Source of the DNA: Cristatella mucedo
Taxonomy: Eukaryota > Bryozoa > Phylactolaemata > Cristatellidae
DNA: 64,000 nucleotides
Assembly: GCA_009760855.2 (NCBI GenBank)
Contig: WPIO01000030.1
Location: 1,049,001-1,113,000 of the forward strand
Direction of reading: 5' to 3'
Below, in pieces: positions 47,862 to 58,900 of the stretch. The notes beneath the pieces were generated by a model. It searched no databases. It had not been told where the DNA came from and was given only the letters and a program-made list of their open reading frames with translations. The translations under genes were made by a program, and so were the position numbers. Every line of letters begins with the position of its first letter. The stretch's first letter is position 1.

Positions 47862-48863
47862 CAATATAATGGCGGCGTAGTCGGAGCCGAACAGCGCCTG
47901 GTCGGCGGCGGCGGCGTCGAAACATGGTCAACAGCACGCTGCGGTACAAAAAATAAGGAATGTGATAAAGCGTTAAATATTGTTGCTTAAAAAAGTGATG
48001 GACTAAGGCGCAGTTCACATATTACGCTAGTACCATTCAACAAGCGCACATACACACACAGACAAACACACACACGGTTGACTCTTCATCGCGTGCCGAC
48101 CTCGACCTAGCTGCGTGTGGCTGGATATAGGCTTTTGCCCAGTATCTACTCTTAGCTGACCCACTTAATTCGAAGTAAAAGCTTCAATATCAGGCAATTG
48201 AAAGAAAACGAACAGCTTTCTATGTACCGGTAAATTGATAAACCAGCCTTTGGTATTTTTTGGCGAAATGCAGCTATATACGCACTGGCTCCGAATAACA
48301 CTTCTTAATGGAACGGAATAGATAAGTAGCTTCCAATCAGTAGCTTTCAATCCGTGAGAGCGCTTGCAGCCGTTTAGGGGTGCTCAGCTGATTTACCTAA
48401 CCTTTGCAAATTATCGTGCCGGGTACGTGGCGGTGAGTTGTGCCTGATTGGCAGTAGTACTTGGCCAACAAGCGGCCTGTATTCTGGTTGGCCCGTTCAG
48501 GGACCGCTCGAAGGCTCTATAGTCCGCCCCTCACACCATGGAGTGACCAGCTCCATAGCGTGGTCAAAGGTATGATCCTTCGGACATGCATAGCAGCTTG
48601 GCATTCTGCTAGCTTAAGGGTGGATGAAAGCCGCTAATGCTATTTAGCCGTTTTACAAAAAAGGTCGGTGAAGATCAGCCAATCTTAATCTCTTTTTACC
48701 TATCTTATGCTCTAGTCACGTTCAGAGTTACTGTCGTCATCGCTTAGTTCTGCAATCTCTACTGCGAGCTATTCTGGAGTGGTAGCATTGACCGATAGTA
48801 ACTGGCGGTGCAAACAATCACAGAGCATCGGCCGAGTGCAGCTTTTACCACAAGTTAAAACTA
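47862..48863. other. Intergenic, nothing recognised
   Basis: No coding or repeat family recognised apart from a CA-rich stretch near 48050-48075. Confidence 0.4.
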
Positions 48864-48985
48864 TCTAATTTATCAGCCTCATTTGTTTAGAGGTAGAAGA
48901 GCCCTATGGTTCTTACCACCACTTGCCGTGGACAATAAAGGATTGCCGGTTGCAGAACTCCAATCCACGACCTGATTCGTAACGA
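48864..48985 (-). mobile_element. Eroded tRNA-derived SINE, family 1
   Basis: Minus strand: GGTCGTGGATTGGAGTTC, GGCAATCCTTTATTG, GGTGGTAAGAACC, GGGCTCTTCTACC, TGAGGCTGATAAATTAG. Confidence 0.6.
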
Positions 48986-49106
48986 GCTCGCACCTTATCC
49001 TGAGCTTAAGACCCACAGGCTCTTTCACGGTCGAAGCAACGGCTTCTGTGCACACCGATAAGGGCCTGAAACTCTAGCATAGGCTGTTAAGAAGGCGGAT
49101 GAAGAG

Positions 49107-50618
49107 ATCGAGCACGCTCTCATCTCGCCTGGGCATTACTGGCACTGTGTTGAAATGGTTCAGGTCCTATCTCAGGGTAAACTGCAGAGTATTGATGTGA
49201 ACGGACAAAGATCATCCGAGGAACCTCTGAAATATAGAGTATCTCAGGGCTCTGTGCTTGGTACCGTTCTTTTCACGGTTTATACCAGTGGTTCTCAACC
49301 TATGGGTCGCGACCTCTTTGGGGGTCGAACGGCCCTTTCACATGAGTCGCCTAAGACTACCGGAAAATGCGAATTTCCACATTTTGCACCCAATAATTTT
49401 ATGTTGGGAGTCGCCACAACATGAGGAACTGTACTAATGGGTTGTGGCACTAGGAAGGTTGAGAATCACTGGTTTATACTCTTCCTCTTGTCGATGGGAT
49501 TGCCAAGCACAATTTTAGCTTTCACTTCTATGCGGATGACACTCAGCTGTACCTTTGCTACCTTTAATCCCTCCCAGCCCTCCAGCACGTCGAATTCTCT
49601 CAACTCTCTTGCAGCGTGTATTGATGACATCCGCATATCGATTGCAGCAAATTTTCTCAAAATTGAATCATGATAAAACTAACTTACTAGTAATGGGAAA
49701 ACCAAGTGTGATTCAGAAATAAGAAAAACTAACGCTCAAAATATGCTCTGCCAGCATATTTACTGTTGAATCAGAATGAAATCTAGATGTCGTGTTCTGA
49801 AGTGACCTTTCATTAGACGACCATATCAGCTCCACAATCAACTCTTCCCTCTTTCAGCTACCTAAGATTGCTAAAATAAAATCCGTTCTGGTTTTGACAG
49901 GGATACAACATATAAATTGGTCAATGCATTTGTGACATACAGTCTTGACTTCTGTAACTCCTTGCTAGCTGGTATACCGGCTTGTGCATTTAGGCGCTTA
50001 CAGCTGGTGCAAAACTCGGCAGCTAGGCTTGTCTGTCCTGAGCGTCACAGTTGCCACATCACACCACTTCACGCCGACCTGCACTGGCTCCCAGTCAAGC
50101 AACGCATCGGCGTCAAGGTTTTGTTACTTAATTGTAGGTCCCTTCATTCTTTGTCTCCTGCCTACCTATCAGATCTACTGTTCCACCAGGCTAAGCATCG
50201 TACCACTCGCTTTTCGGAATCTAGTTGTTTGCCTATGCCTCGTACAAACCTCAAATTCTTTGAAGACCGTGCCTTTAGTTCGTATGCTCCCAAAGCCTGG
50301 AACTCACTCCCGACTTGCATCACATCTCCTGACTTGACCACATTTAAAAAGAAACTAAAAATGCATCTATTTATGAAAAAATTTAGTGGGTCCGTCTAAT
50401 CCGTCCTTTATGTGCTTTGCTAACACTGTGCATGCTGCCACTAACCATGCTTGCATGCTGACCCTGCTCATGTCACCCCTAACCACGCTATTCTTGTTGC
50501 TTATTGAGCATGCTACCAATAACCATTCGATTGTGCTTCCTTTGCAGCAAATTTAAAGTGCCTGGAAAGAGATTGAATTCTCTAAGGGCGCTTCATCAAG
50601 TGTATTACTTTTATTTTT
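49107..50618 (+). mobile_element. L2-like LINE, reverse transcriptase to tail, split by a hAT MITE
   Basis: Matches 8520-9040 and 9480-10190: TCATCTCGCC, the QGSVL block, then (after the insertion at 49286-49471) the [10 protein letters not shown] box near 49530, the post-palm region, NSLPTC, 3' UTR and hairpin. Several frameshifts; the last 160 codons (49917-50399) remain open. Confidence 0.9.
49286..49471. mobile_element. hAT MITE, SPIN/URR1-like, with 8-bp target duplication
   Basis: 186 bp with terminal inverted repeats CAGTGGTTCTCAACCT / CAGTGATTCTCAACCTT (right end reverse-complemented). Flanked by a perfect 8-bp duplication GTTTATAC (49278-49285 and 49472-49479), the hAT signature. 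Internal words TGGGTCGCGACCTCTTTGG, GTCGCCTAAGAC, CAACATGAGGAACTGTA and ATAATTTTATGTTGGG match my recollection of the SPIN/URR1 type non-autonomous hAT elements of vertebrates. No coding. Inserted in the palm region of the surrounding LINE. Confidence 0.93.
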
Positions 50619-51309
50619 TTAATGTTAAGAACAGGAACCGCCTCTGGCGGTGCATCGCATTAGTGTGCGTACCACCAGCCATACAAAGCGGATGCGTAGC
50701 ACTCGTACGGGAGTTCCCCACCCGCCCGTGTAGGTCGGGCAGGGTTCGGTCGCTAACTTATCGGTTGCAGCTCAGCATCCACTTACAATTTGAAACTCAC
50801 GCGTGCCTGCAGGCGACACTCCGGGATTCTGCTCGCCCACGAATCGCCTGTCGGCTCTCCACGGTTGTCCGATAAGCTTCACCTGCAGGACTTGTCACCG
50901 GTCGTACTACATTCTCTCTAATGTCATTCGTCGGCCCTAACCGAAGGGATATACTCCAGCAAGATGAGCAAAACAAAATAAAGCATGAACTGTCGCCATT
51001 GGCTGCCGCAATTAGTGGAATTCCCATAAATATGTCTCCGCTTGTTGTCCTCCGCCATTGATTTCAATGCAAAGAAGGTGGACACGTGAAGGCTCTGATT
51101 GTTAATTGACCGCTCGGTCTTTGCTTCCTTCCGTCTTTGACAATAGGGCAAACCAAGCTATGTACTTCACCAGTTTGCTGACCGAGAGCGGACGGCTGCC
51201 AGGAGTTGGTGACGTATGCCGAGAGACAGACGGAAAACGGACTGAGTAGACAACCTTACGCCACCCGCCAGCTTTTTGACGGACATAAGGCTTACTACTG
51301 AAGAATGGA
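50619..51309. other. Intergenic, nothing recognised
   Basis: Only short domain-free open frames. Confidence 0.4.
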
Positions 51310-51450
51310 AAACACAACAGTTGTTGAGGCGGCTTTAGCGGCTCTGGCGCCGCTAGCTGGGGCCCATTCAGAATTGTGTACTTCGGGACTCAACCCACGA
51401 CCTGGGTCGGGAAGTTTGACTTACTTACCGATGGACCAGGATCCAGATCA
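51310..51450 (-). mobile_element. Possible tRNA-derived SINE head
   Basis: Minus strand: CTGGTCCATCGGTAAGTAAG (A-box-like) and CCAGGTCGTGGGTTGAGTCC (B-box-like). No second copy identified. Confidence 0.35.
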
Positions 51451-51494
51451 ATTAAGTCGTGGCTTGAAGCCGAGTGTACAAACCAATTGAACGG

Positions 51495-51575
51495 TTGCCA
51501 CCGATAGCTCAACCAGTCGAGCACTGGACCGTATAACCTAATCAGAGCATGTGGGATCGTTCCCGCTAGCACCGA
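51495..51575 (+). other. tRNA-like sequence, likely SINE head or pseudo-tRNA
   Basis: GCCACCGATAGCTCAACCAG, TCGAGCACTGGACC and GTGGGATCGTTCCCGC can be laid onto D, anticodon and T arms, but acceptor-stem pairing is poor. A cousin on the minus strand may lie near 63740-63825. Confidence 0.3.
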
Positions 51576-51657
51576 CATTCTCTCTTCTCATTTACGCTGC
51601 GAAAGTTTTCTCTTTTATTCGGTCGTTGTGCTCTTTAAAACAATCAATTGGCTTACT

Positions 51658-51740
51658 ATTAATAATAATAGTGCATTTGATATAGAGCTCTCAGGGAACT
51701 TAATCTCTTTCTAGGCATTGTACAATTGGCATCACCCGGA
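51658..51740 (-). mobile_element. LINE 3'-tail fragment
   Basis: AATAATAATAGTGCATTTG followed by AGGGAACTTAATCTCTTTCT: the reverse-complemented LINE hairpin and tail only. Confidence 0.75.
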
Positions 51741-52324
51741 TGCTTAGTGCTTAGTATAAGGATTACTTCGTTACATAGCCGGGCTAACTATTCTTCAGGG
51801 ATGGCAGAGCAACCCGTGAAAACCATTCGGCGATTCGCCTACTGAGGATACACTCCTCGGGTATTGGCTAACGTTTGGTATCATTCCGTCGCTACGTACT
51901 CATCCTGAAATTTCAGCGTTGATATGTTGGCATGCTAGATCATCTAATTAGCGGATACTGAACAATAATAATTAGGAACCGGATCTGCCACAATGTACGA
52001 TTTAGTCTGTGTGAAAAGCGATCTGGAACGTTGGTTAGTGATTCGCGAAATATGGCTCGTTATGGGCAGGTAGGACCCTCCGGGCGGTGGAGTATACAGC
52101 TATACATTATAGGCACAGGTTTTTTAATTAGATACTACAATGTACCGGCGAAAAATAGCAAATTTAAAAACTTAAGACATTAAAGATTTACTAAGAAAAT
52201 TAAATTCCTGAAAAATTAATAAAAGAATAAAGATGCTCCGCAGAGAGATAATATCCGAAGCGTAATACATCGTCAACATAATTAAATGACACATAACCTG
52301 TTCATTACACACAATTAGGTGCAC
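51741..52324. other. Intergenic, nothing recognised
   Basis: AT-rich and featureless. Confidence 0.4.
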
Positions 52325-52935
52325 ATTTCAATGTTCAATGTCAACTATGAGAGTTCGTGTTGAAGCAACATATGCGGTTGTTAAACATATATTTAATTGC
52401 ACATATATTTAACACTCATTGTAGCAGTACCGACGTAGTCAACCAACGTAATTTCGAACGTGACGTCCGTGGGTAGTCCGCCCATCCTATAATCGCTAGT
52501 CCCCGATTTCTTGGTTGATCTGCAAGGTGGTGTCCTTTATAAAAATTCTCTGCCGATTGGTGAGTCATTGCGGCTTTTGCAAAGCCTTACGCGTATATAC
52601 ACTGTATTAATTTCAAATTGAATATGGTGTACACTCGATTTTTCTCAGGTACACGTAAGTCAACCGCTATAATAAGCTAGGTTTGTTGGTTAGTCCGTTA
52701 TTTAGACCGTAAGTCCGGCTCAGTCACTGACGTCACACTTGCATCGGGCTCTTCAGGACATTTTCATAGCAGTAATACGACGGTAAAGCAACGACGAGTT
52801 CCAAAGAAGAAGATAATTTGTTCATTTGCAAATGTAGCTGCAGCATGCAATCTCGTCATTAAAATTGAACGTTGAAATGCTGCAACTTCAAATTACTGTG
52901 GACTTAAAACAGACTTTTCAAACATGTTTTCATTT
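52325..52935. repeat. Unclassified element with long inverted arms
   Basis: 52325-52510 (+) and 52700-52935 (-) are diverged copies of the repeat at 25865-26095, facing each other. Shared words include TTCAATGTTCAAT (TTCAACGTTCAATTT in the reverse-complemented right arm), GCAGCTACA and GTGACGTC. About 610 bp overall, no coding. It could be a foldback or MITE-type element. Confidence 0.5.
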
Positions 52936-54239
52936 TTTCTCTTATATAGATTCTGCACCGTTTACTAATAATTAAGCTTGGCAGTCGGTGGGCGCGAGTT
53001 CAATAGCTAGGTCATGCGAACACTCAGGCCCGCCTTCAAAAATGAAGTTGGACGTGTGCTTGATTTTTCATGGGTGCAGACTCTTTTTCACCTCGGAAGT
53101 AATCTAGCCGGCGACACCGAAAGTAATTATGCTGGCCAAAGATGGCCATAATTTAAAAAGAGGGCCGTGACAAGTTGGCTCGCTACATTGGTTGGATTAC
53201 GTGGATAATTTGCGGTACCTACATCGCAATCACTAAAAGCTGATATCTTACAATTTCTTACAATCTACTGTTTAGACTATTAAAAAGTGATTCTGTACGA
53301 TGGTTAATGAGTTGTACTTGGATATTCGTTCTGTACAGATGTGAGTGGCCCTACTCGATATTGGAATATACGGCTCTACGCTAACGGCACGGATTCGCAA
53401 TTGACTCACGGGCGTCTTTGAATACTGCCATGCGCTGCTGTGCTCGGCATGTTTCCTTCCCTCAGTACGACTTCTACGAGCTGGTAGCCGCGTTTCAAAG
53501 CATTAGTTGCACCAGTATCCGGCGAGCATCTGCAGGAACTAGCACACGAGCTACACACACGCGCTTTCGGCCGATGGCTCGTTTGAGAGCGGCTCTCTAC
53601 GACGCACTCGTAGCGTCGGGACGAACCGCGTCGTCCGCATTGACCGAGCCACTCCTGCGGCATAACCGGGGGAGTGGCTGCAAGTCCGGGGCGCCGGAGC
53701 TCGGCTGCTTAATTATTGCCAACAGCTGTTGCGCGGGGGAGGGCAAGGGTCAATGGCGACTGGGCGAGGCCGACTACTTCGAGCGGTGCGTGTGGTCTGG
53801 CGCCGCCGCTGGGCGTTTCGCTGAATTTCGTGCGGGCCGTTTTGGCTGGCGCTGGGCTAATTGGCTGCCGGACGTGCGTCGTGGACAGCGAGACAATCGC
53901 TGTTATAGCACAGACGTCTTCTGGCCGGTTTTACTCGGGCAAAGCTTGACAGATGTTCTCGAGAATTAACAGACAAACTTCAAATACTTAGGAGCATCAT
54001 TTGCGAAAAGATGTGCGGCGCGCGGGTGCCGCAAGTTAGGGCTGGTCCGCAGTGGGCTTCGAATGGATTGTACACAGCCGCAGGTGTGACCGTAGCGCTG
54101 TGGATGTGTGAAACCGAGCCTTATATTCACTCTAGAATAACTGACAAGCATGTGACTATAATAACTATAATAATAGCTAATAATAATAATAATAATAATA
54201 ATATAAATAGCTATAATAACACGCCTGTTGGAGCAAAAT
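52936..54239. other. Intergenic, rising GC towards DGAT1
   Basis: An open frame at 53418-53969 (183 codons, plus) has no recognised domain and a CpG-rich composition; probably chance. (AAT)n at about 54178-54203. Confidence 0.4.
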
Positions 54240-55900
54240 ATCCTATTGGCGGCGGCAACGAGGCGTTACGCCGCCGCTCGACTACGTCTGGGTGGCTCCA
54301 GGCCGTCCATCCATCAACCCCGGGCTTTCGTGCGGCAGGGGGGGACGGTTCTCGCAGCTCTACGCAGCTGACAGATATCTACGGTAGGTCTACCGTTGGC
54401 GTGTACATACTATAGCTCTAATGTTGGCGTGCGACACGTCCAGAGCGAGCCGACGCCTAAAAGTCACGCGTCGAGCGCGTGGCGGCGACCTTTCCCACGC
54501 CGCTGTTGCTTTTTACTTGGGCGCGTAAACGGCCAGATAACGCGATATTGGGCTGCGGGCTACGCGTCCGCCGACAGCCAGCGGACAGCAGCGGTGGTGG
54601 GCCTGCGCGTCTCCTCGCCGGCCGGGGAGATTCAGCCAGGCCGTCCAGACGCATTTACCGTCGTCGTCCGCAGTCCTGGTGTGCTGGAGAATGTACCGCA
54701 TGGCAGATTCATTAATTAGTAGATACCACACGCTCACCACGCGGAGGAAGTACGTAGGCGAGTGAATAGCGGTGGAGGGGGGGGGGCGCGCGGCGGGCGC
54801 CCGCCGCAGTTGGGGGCGGGGAGCCATCGCTCACCGGCCAATCAAGTTTGCAACGCCTAGGTCAGCCGGGTGCGGTCACATGTATCTACTGCTAGTGGTG
54901 AAGTGCGGCGGCCCGGCGGCCACCACGCGCTGTACATGTCGCGTCCACGCCGCCGACGAGACGCCGCTCGCTGTGGCTCAGCCGACGAGACGCCTCCCAC
55001 CGCCGTTTGCCGGCTGCCCGACTCTCGGAGCGCTTGAGCGGCTGCGTCGGCGGACGTTCTCTGCCTCACATACGGTCGCCTTGCGGAGCCCCGACTCGCG
55101 ACGCCGGTTGCGGCGGCGAGGCCCGCTGCGGCTGGGCTGCCGGCTAGGGCAGCAGCGGATCAGCCGAGAGGCGGAGGTCGCTCGCGACCGCGCGGGCGCC
55201 GGCCGAACCCGATGCGCCGATACAGGTCGCCGGCGCGTGCGACAACTTTCTGTCTGCTGTCACTCGGCGTAGGAATGGACGAGATCTGCGTCGCCGGCGC
55301 CAGCAGCACGGACCGCCGCACGTGTCGCCGGCGCTGGCGCGATGGCGACGCATGCGCGCTGCCGACTACGTCGGAGCGAGCGGACCTCGTTCCGGCTTGC
55401 GCGGCAGCTGCAGCTGCGGCTGCGGCGGCTGGCTTGAAAGCCAAGTCGCTGCACGACCTCCTGTCGACGATACGCGCGTGGTGGTTCGAAGCGGAGAGCG
55501 TCTCGGTGAAAGCGAGAGAGGTCTCGTCGAAAGATAGGTGCCGGAGCTGCCCGCTACGCTTCGCTGGCGCTCGAGTCCTTGCTCGAGTCTTTGTTCACTG
55601 CCCTAATCCACCTTACTGCCCCGAGGCTTCGCAGCCGTGCTGTCGCAGCCGAAGCTCGGCGATGTCGGCAGGTTGGAGAGGCGGTTCTGCGAGCGGCTCG
55701 ATTTTCGAGGCGTGCTCTAGCGCTGCCGCTCGGTTTGATCTCGACCCGTCGGCGCTACGGTGCACGACTCTGCCATTGCCGCTACGTGGCTGGGTTTCTA
55801 GAAACTTGCGGATCGCGCGTCTGCAGCCGTCTGTCATCCCGTTGCAGCTGCCACCGTCACACCGACTCCCTATTGAGCAGCAATAGCGGATTCAGCAATT
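54240..55900. promoter_or_regulatory. CpG-rich block around the DGAT1 5' end
   Basis: Dense CG dinucleotides over about 1.6 kb, unlike the flanks, ending within the first DGAT1 introns. Overlapping Arg/Ala/Pro-rich open frames on both strands come from composition. Likely the promoter and first-exon region; no TATA box is claimed. Confidence 0.6.
55212..55537 (+). CDS. DGAT1: DGAT1 probable first coding exon
   Basis: Open from ATG 55212 (second ATG 55275). Includes ten consecutive Ala codons and ends AAAGATAG|GTGCCG. Joined to 55848 it reads SSKDSCHRHTDSLL. Its support is phase and composition, not sequence similarity. Confidence 0.5.
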
Positions 55901-58900
55901 ATAGGGGACTCATCAACCTGTGTATCGTCCTTCTGGTAAGTGAGTGCTAGTGGTAGCTGGAAAGTCTCCAGCTCGTCCCGTCGTCGATTGCTTGCTGGAT
56001 GCCATTGCCACTTACCTACCTCTCTGCAGATTGGCTGGACCGAGTTCGAGAACGCTTGCCTGGGTAGGGGACCGGGTTTTCGTTGGCTCTGCCTTTGGTT
56101 TGCTCGTGCTCTCAAATCTCCGGTACTGGTATCGGTACTGGGCAAATTTGTAGTGGAACTGCTGACCAGCGAAATTCCACTCTAAGTGTTCCACATGTAT
56201 TCTGCAGCTGTTAGAATATACGATCTGGAATTTAAAACTAGATGCCACGTTGGCCGCGAGTTAGCTGGGTGCTATTTAGCTGCCTACAAGCTGCTTCGTA
56301 GCGTTGTATATGGTGAACTGTGATGGCACACTAAATAAGGCGATTGCTTTTCATTATCTCAGTGTCGAGGTTGTGGGTTCGAATCCTGAGGTGGGTGATT
56401 TTTTATTGCCGCTGCAAGCGGCGGGTGATAGCGGTAAAGGCTCTTCTGTCGATACAAAAGAGGCTTTTAAATCAGCTAGTACTTAGTTTTGTACGGGGGG
56501 GGGGCATTTTTCAGCCATCTAAAGTCCCACATTATTAAAGTTACGATTTAGGTAGGCGAATTCGCTTTCGTGAAAGGAGTCACACTGAAATGGGTCGACA
56601 AGTTTTTCGGCGAGGAAGACTTTAAATGACATATAACGTTGAACCGCTTGCGACTTCTTCTCTTTTGAACACCTCTTTTTGGGATATATATTCCAGAGGG
56701 GGTTTCGTATACCGGTAATATATTCCAGAGGGGGTTTCGTATACCGGTAGTTTAAAATATGAATAAATATAATTAATTTGTATAGCGCCGTAAAAGAACT
56801 TAATATCTATTCAGGGGCTTCACTTACACTTGGGGGCTCGAACCCACTACCTCAGATCGGGGCGAGCACCTTAACCACTCGACCAAACCAGCTCGGCAAG
56901 TCTTCTCAACATGAGTCTAATAATATAGTTTACCTGATACGACCAGGGCATTTTTGTTAGTGCTCACAGCCGACCGAGGCAGCTATCATTTTGCGTTGGT
57001 GTTCTACTATTAGGTAAGTCTGTAATTTGTAAGTATGTCGTATGTGTGTGTATATGTCATATATTTTGTCAAAGCATTCATTTCTTAAATTTATTCTCCC
57101 TCAGGCTCTCCTGTACTGTGGTTCCACAGTCAATGCATACTGTGCACGTGTTTGTGTATGCATTCATGCATGCACATTTGTTTACATAATCATTTCTGTT
57201 CAAGGTGCTGTCCAATGCAAGAGTTGCCCTGGAGAATATTATAAAGTAAGTGCGAATCCATGGTTGTGCACTGTATTTTATATTATTGCTGCGTAACTGA
57301 CACGTTAGTGTTAGTTCTAGCTGTCAATGCTGATGAGAGCTTTTTTATTTTATTTGTTTTGAAGGTATGGCATTCTCATTGACCCTGTTCAGTGGCTTCA
57401 GGTGTTCATCAAAAACCCACACAGTTGGCCAAATGTTCTACTGTTGCTCAGTAAGTACCAAACGTATACAAGTGGTTCGAAACAAGTGATACCACAGAAG
57501 CGAGACCACAGAAGCCTAGAATCACATAGCTAAGCTAGCACCAGATAGCTGTGTGTGTGCGATCGATCGATCGGATCAGTGACATCGAAGGCACCATGTG
57601 ATTGCAATGGCTCCCACTTGTCTGCTTGCACCGGTGCATGCTGTCATTCAGCTGCTCAGCTTTAAATCTCCAAACCTGCACGGTGTCCCATGACAAGAGC
57701 ATTCACCATTAAATCTGTTATGTGCACCACCCAAGGGACCGGTCACCAGTGGCTCCTATGTACAGGTGAGGTGGATCTTGCTTGCATAGTTATTGCATAT
57801 AAAATAAATAAATAAACTCTAGCTGATTAAACAGCCTCTTTTTCTATAGCGACAGAAGAGCCTTTACGGCTATCACCACCGCTTGCAGTGGCAATAAAGG
57901 ATCGCCCACCGCAGGAAACGAACCCACGACCTCGGGACCGAGGTCCGAGGTCGTGAAAGCAACCGCCCTACCTAGTGTGCCATCACGGCTCACCAATATG
58001 CATATACAAAGGAAATTATCGTGCTAGAGCCAAAATATTATACAAACAGGTTTGTATTTCACCATCAGATCACTAAATTCCTTTTCCAGGCACTCGGCAT
58101 ACCTGTTTGCTGGATATGTAGCATGTCGATTGGTTCTTGATAACAACACTATTTTAGCACACATAAACATACCAAGGACAATTCACATGTACAGAGCAGA
58201 TGCTTAGGGGACATGCGGTTTTAAGCTTCTTTTCAAATGTCGTCAAGTCAAGGAATGCTGTCGCTATGAGGGAATATTAGAATTGACGGTATGGTCCCAA
58301 AATGATTTGAGGCTGGTTATGGTGGCATGTATGTAAGCTTTGTGCCTACACAAGGTTTGACTATGTTTGATGCTAAAGATGGCTGCGATGGAGGCAAAAT
58401 AGCACAGGATCACACGGAGCTGTTATTTGCAATGGTGGTCTATGAATACTGCTGGAGATTAGGATTGGTGCTTTGCAGGTGCATGCAAGATATAATGAAC
58501 TCAGCCACCAGCTCTCGTGTTGTCATGCTTTTTCGCCTGCGCAGCCATCAGTCACGGCCGTCAGAATTACAGTGAGAGTATCTCAAGAGTACTCATCGAT
58601 CACTTGCATTCTATTATTTGGTTGAACTCAGCCTGACTGCTGGCTTGATCAGCTGTTGGCAAATTGTGGTAGGCCGTTTTTGCAACCCAGTTCCTCTTCT
58701 GCCCAGTTGCTGCCTCAAGCCAGCTGTGCAGGGGATATTCCAGGAATAAGAGGAGTGCCAGAGGGGGGTGGGTCTTTCTATATATTGATCATACCCTCCC
58801 GTATAGAGGTCGGTCTTGTTGTTCGACCTAGTTTGTTCGGTCTGCCCCTGTTGGGGTGGTCACCCGCCTGAATGAAAACAGGTGGCTAGAAGGCTGTAAA

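Noticed and set aside
53418-53969. 183-codon open frame as a gene
   Set aside because: CpG-rich composition, no domain, no splice or conservation evidence, and comparable frames on the other strand.
55579-55950. Single long DGAT1 exon reading straight through 55579-55935
   Set aside because: No ATG occurs in that frame after the stop at 55507, and a good acceptor (CCCGTTGCAG) just before 55848 fits the family boundary better.
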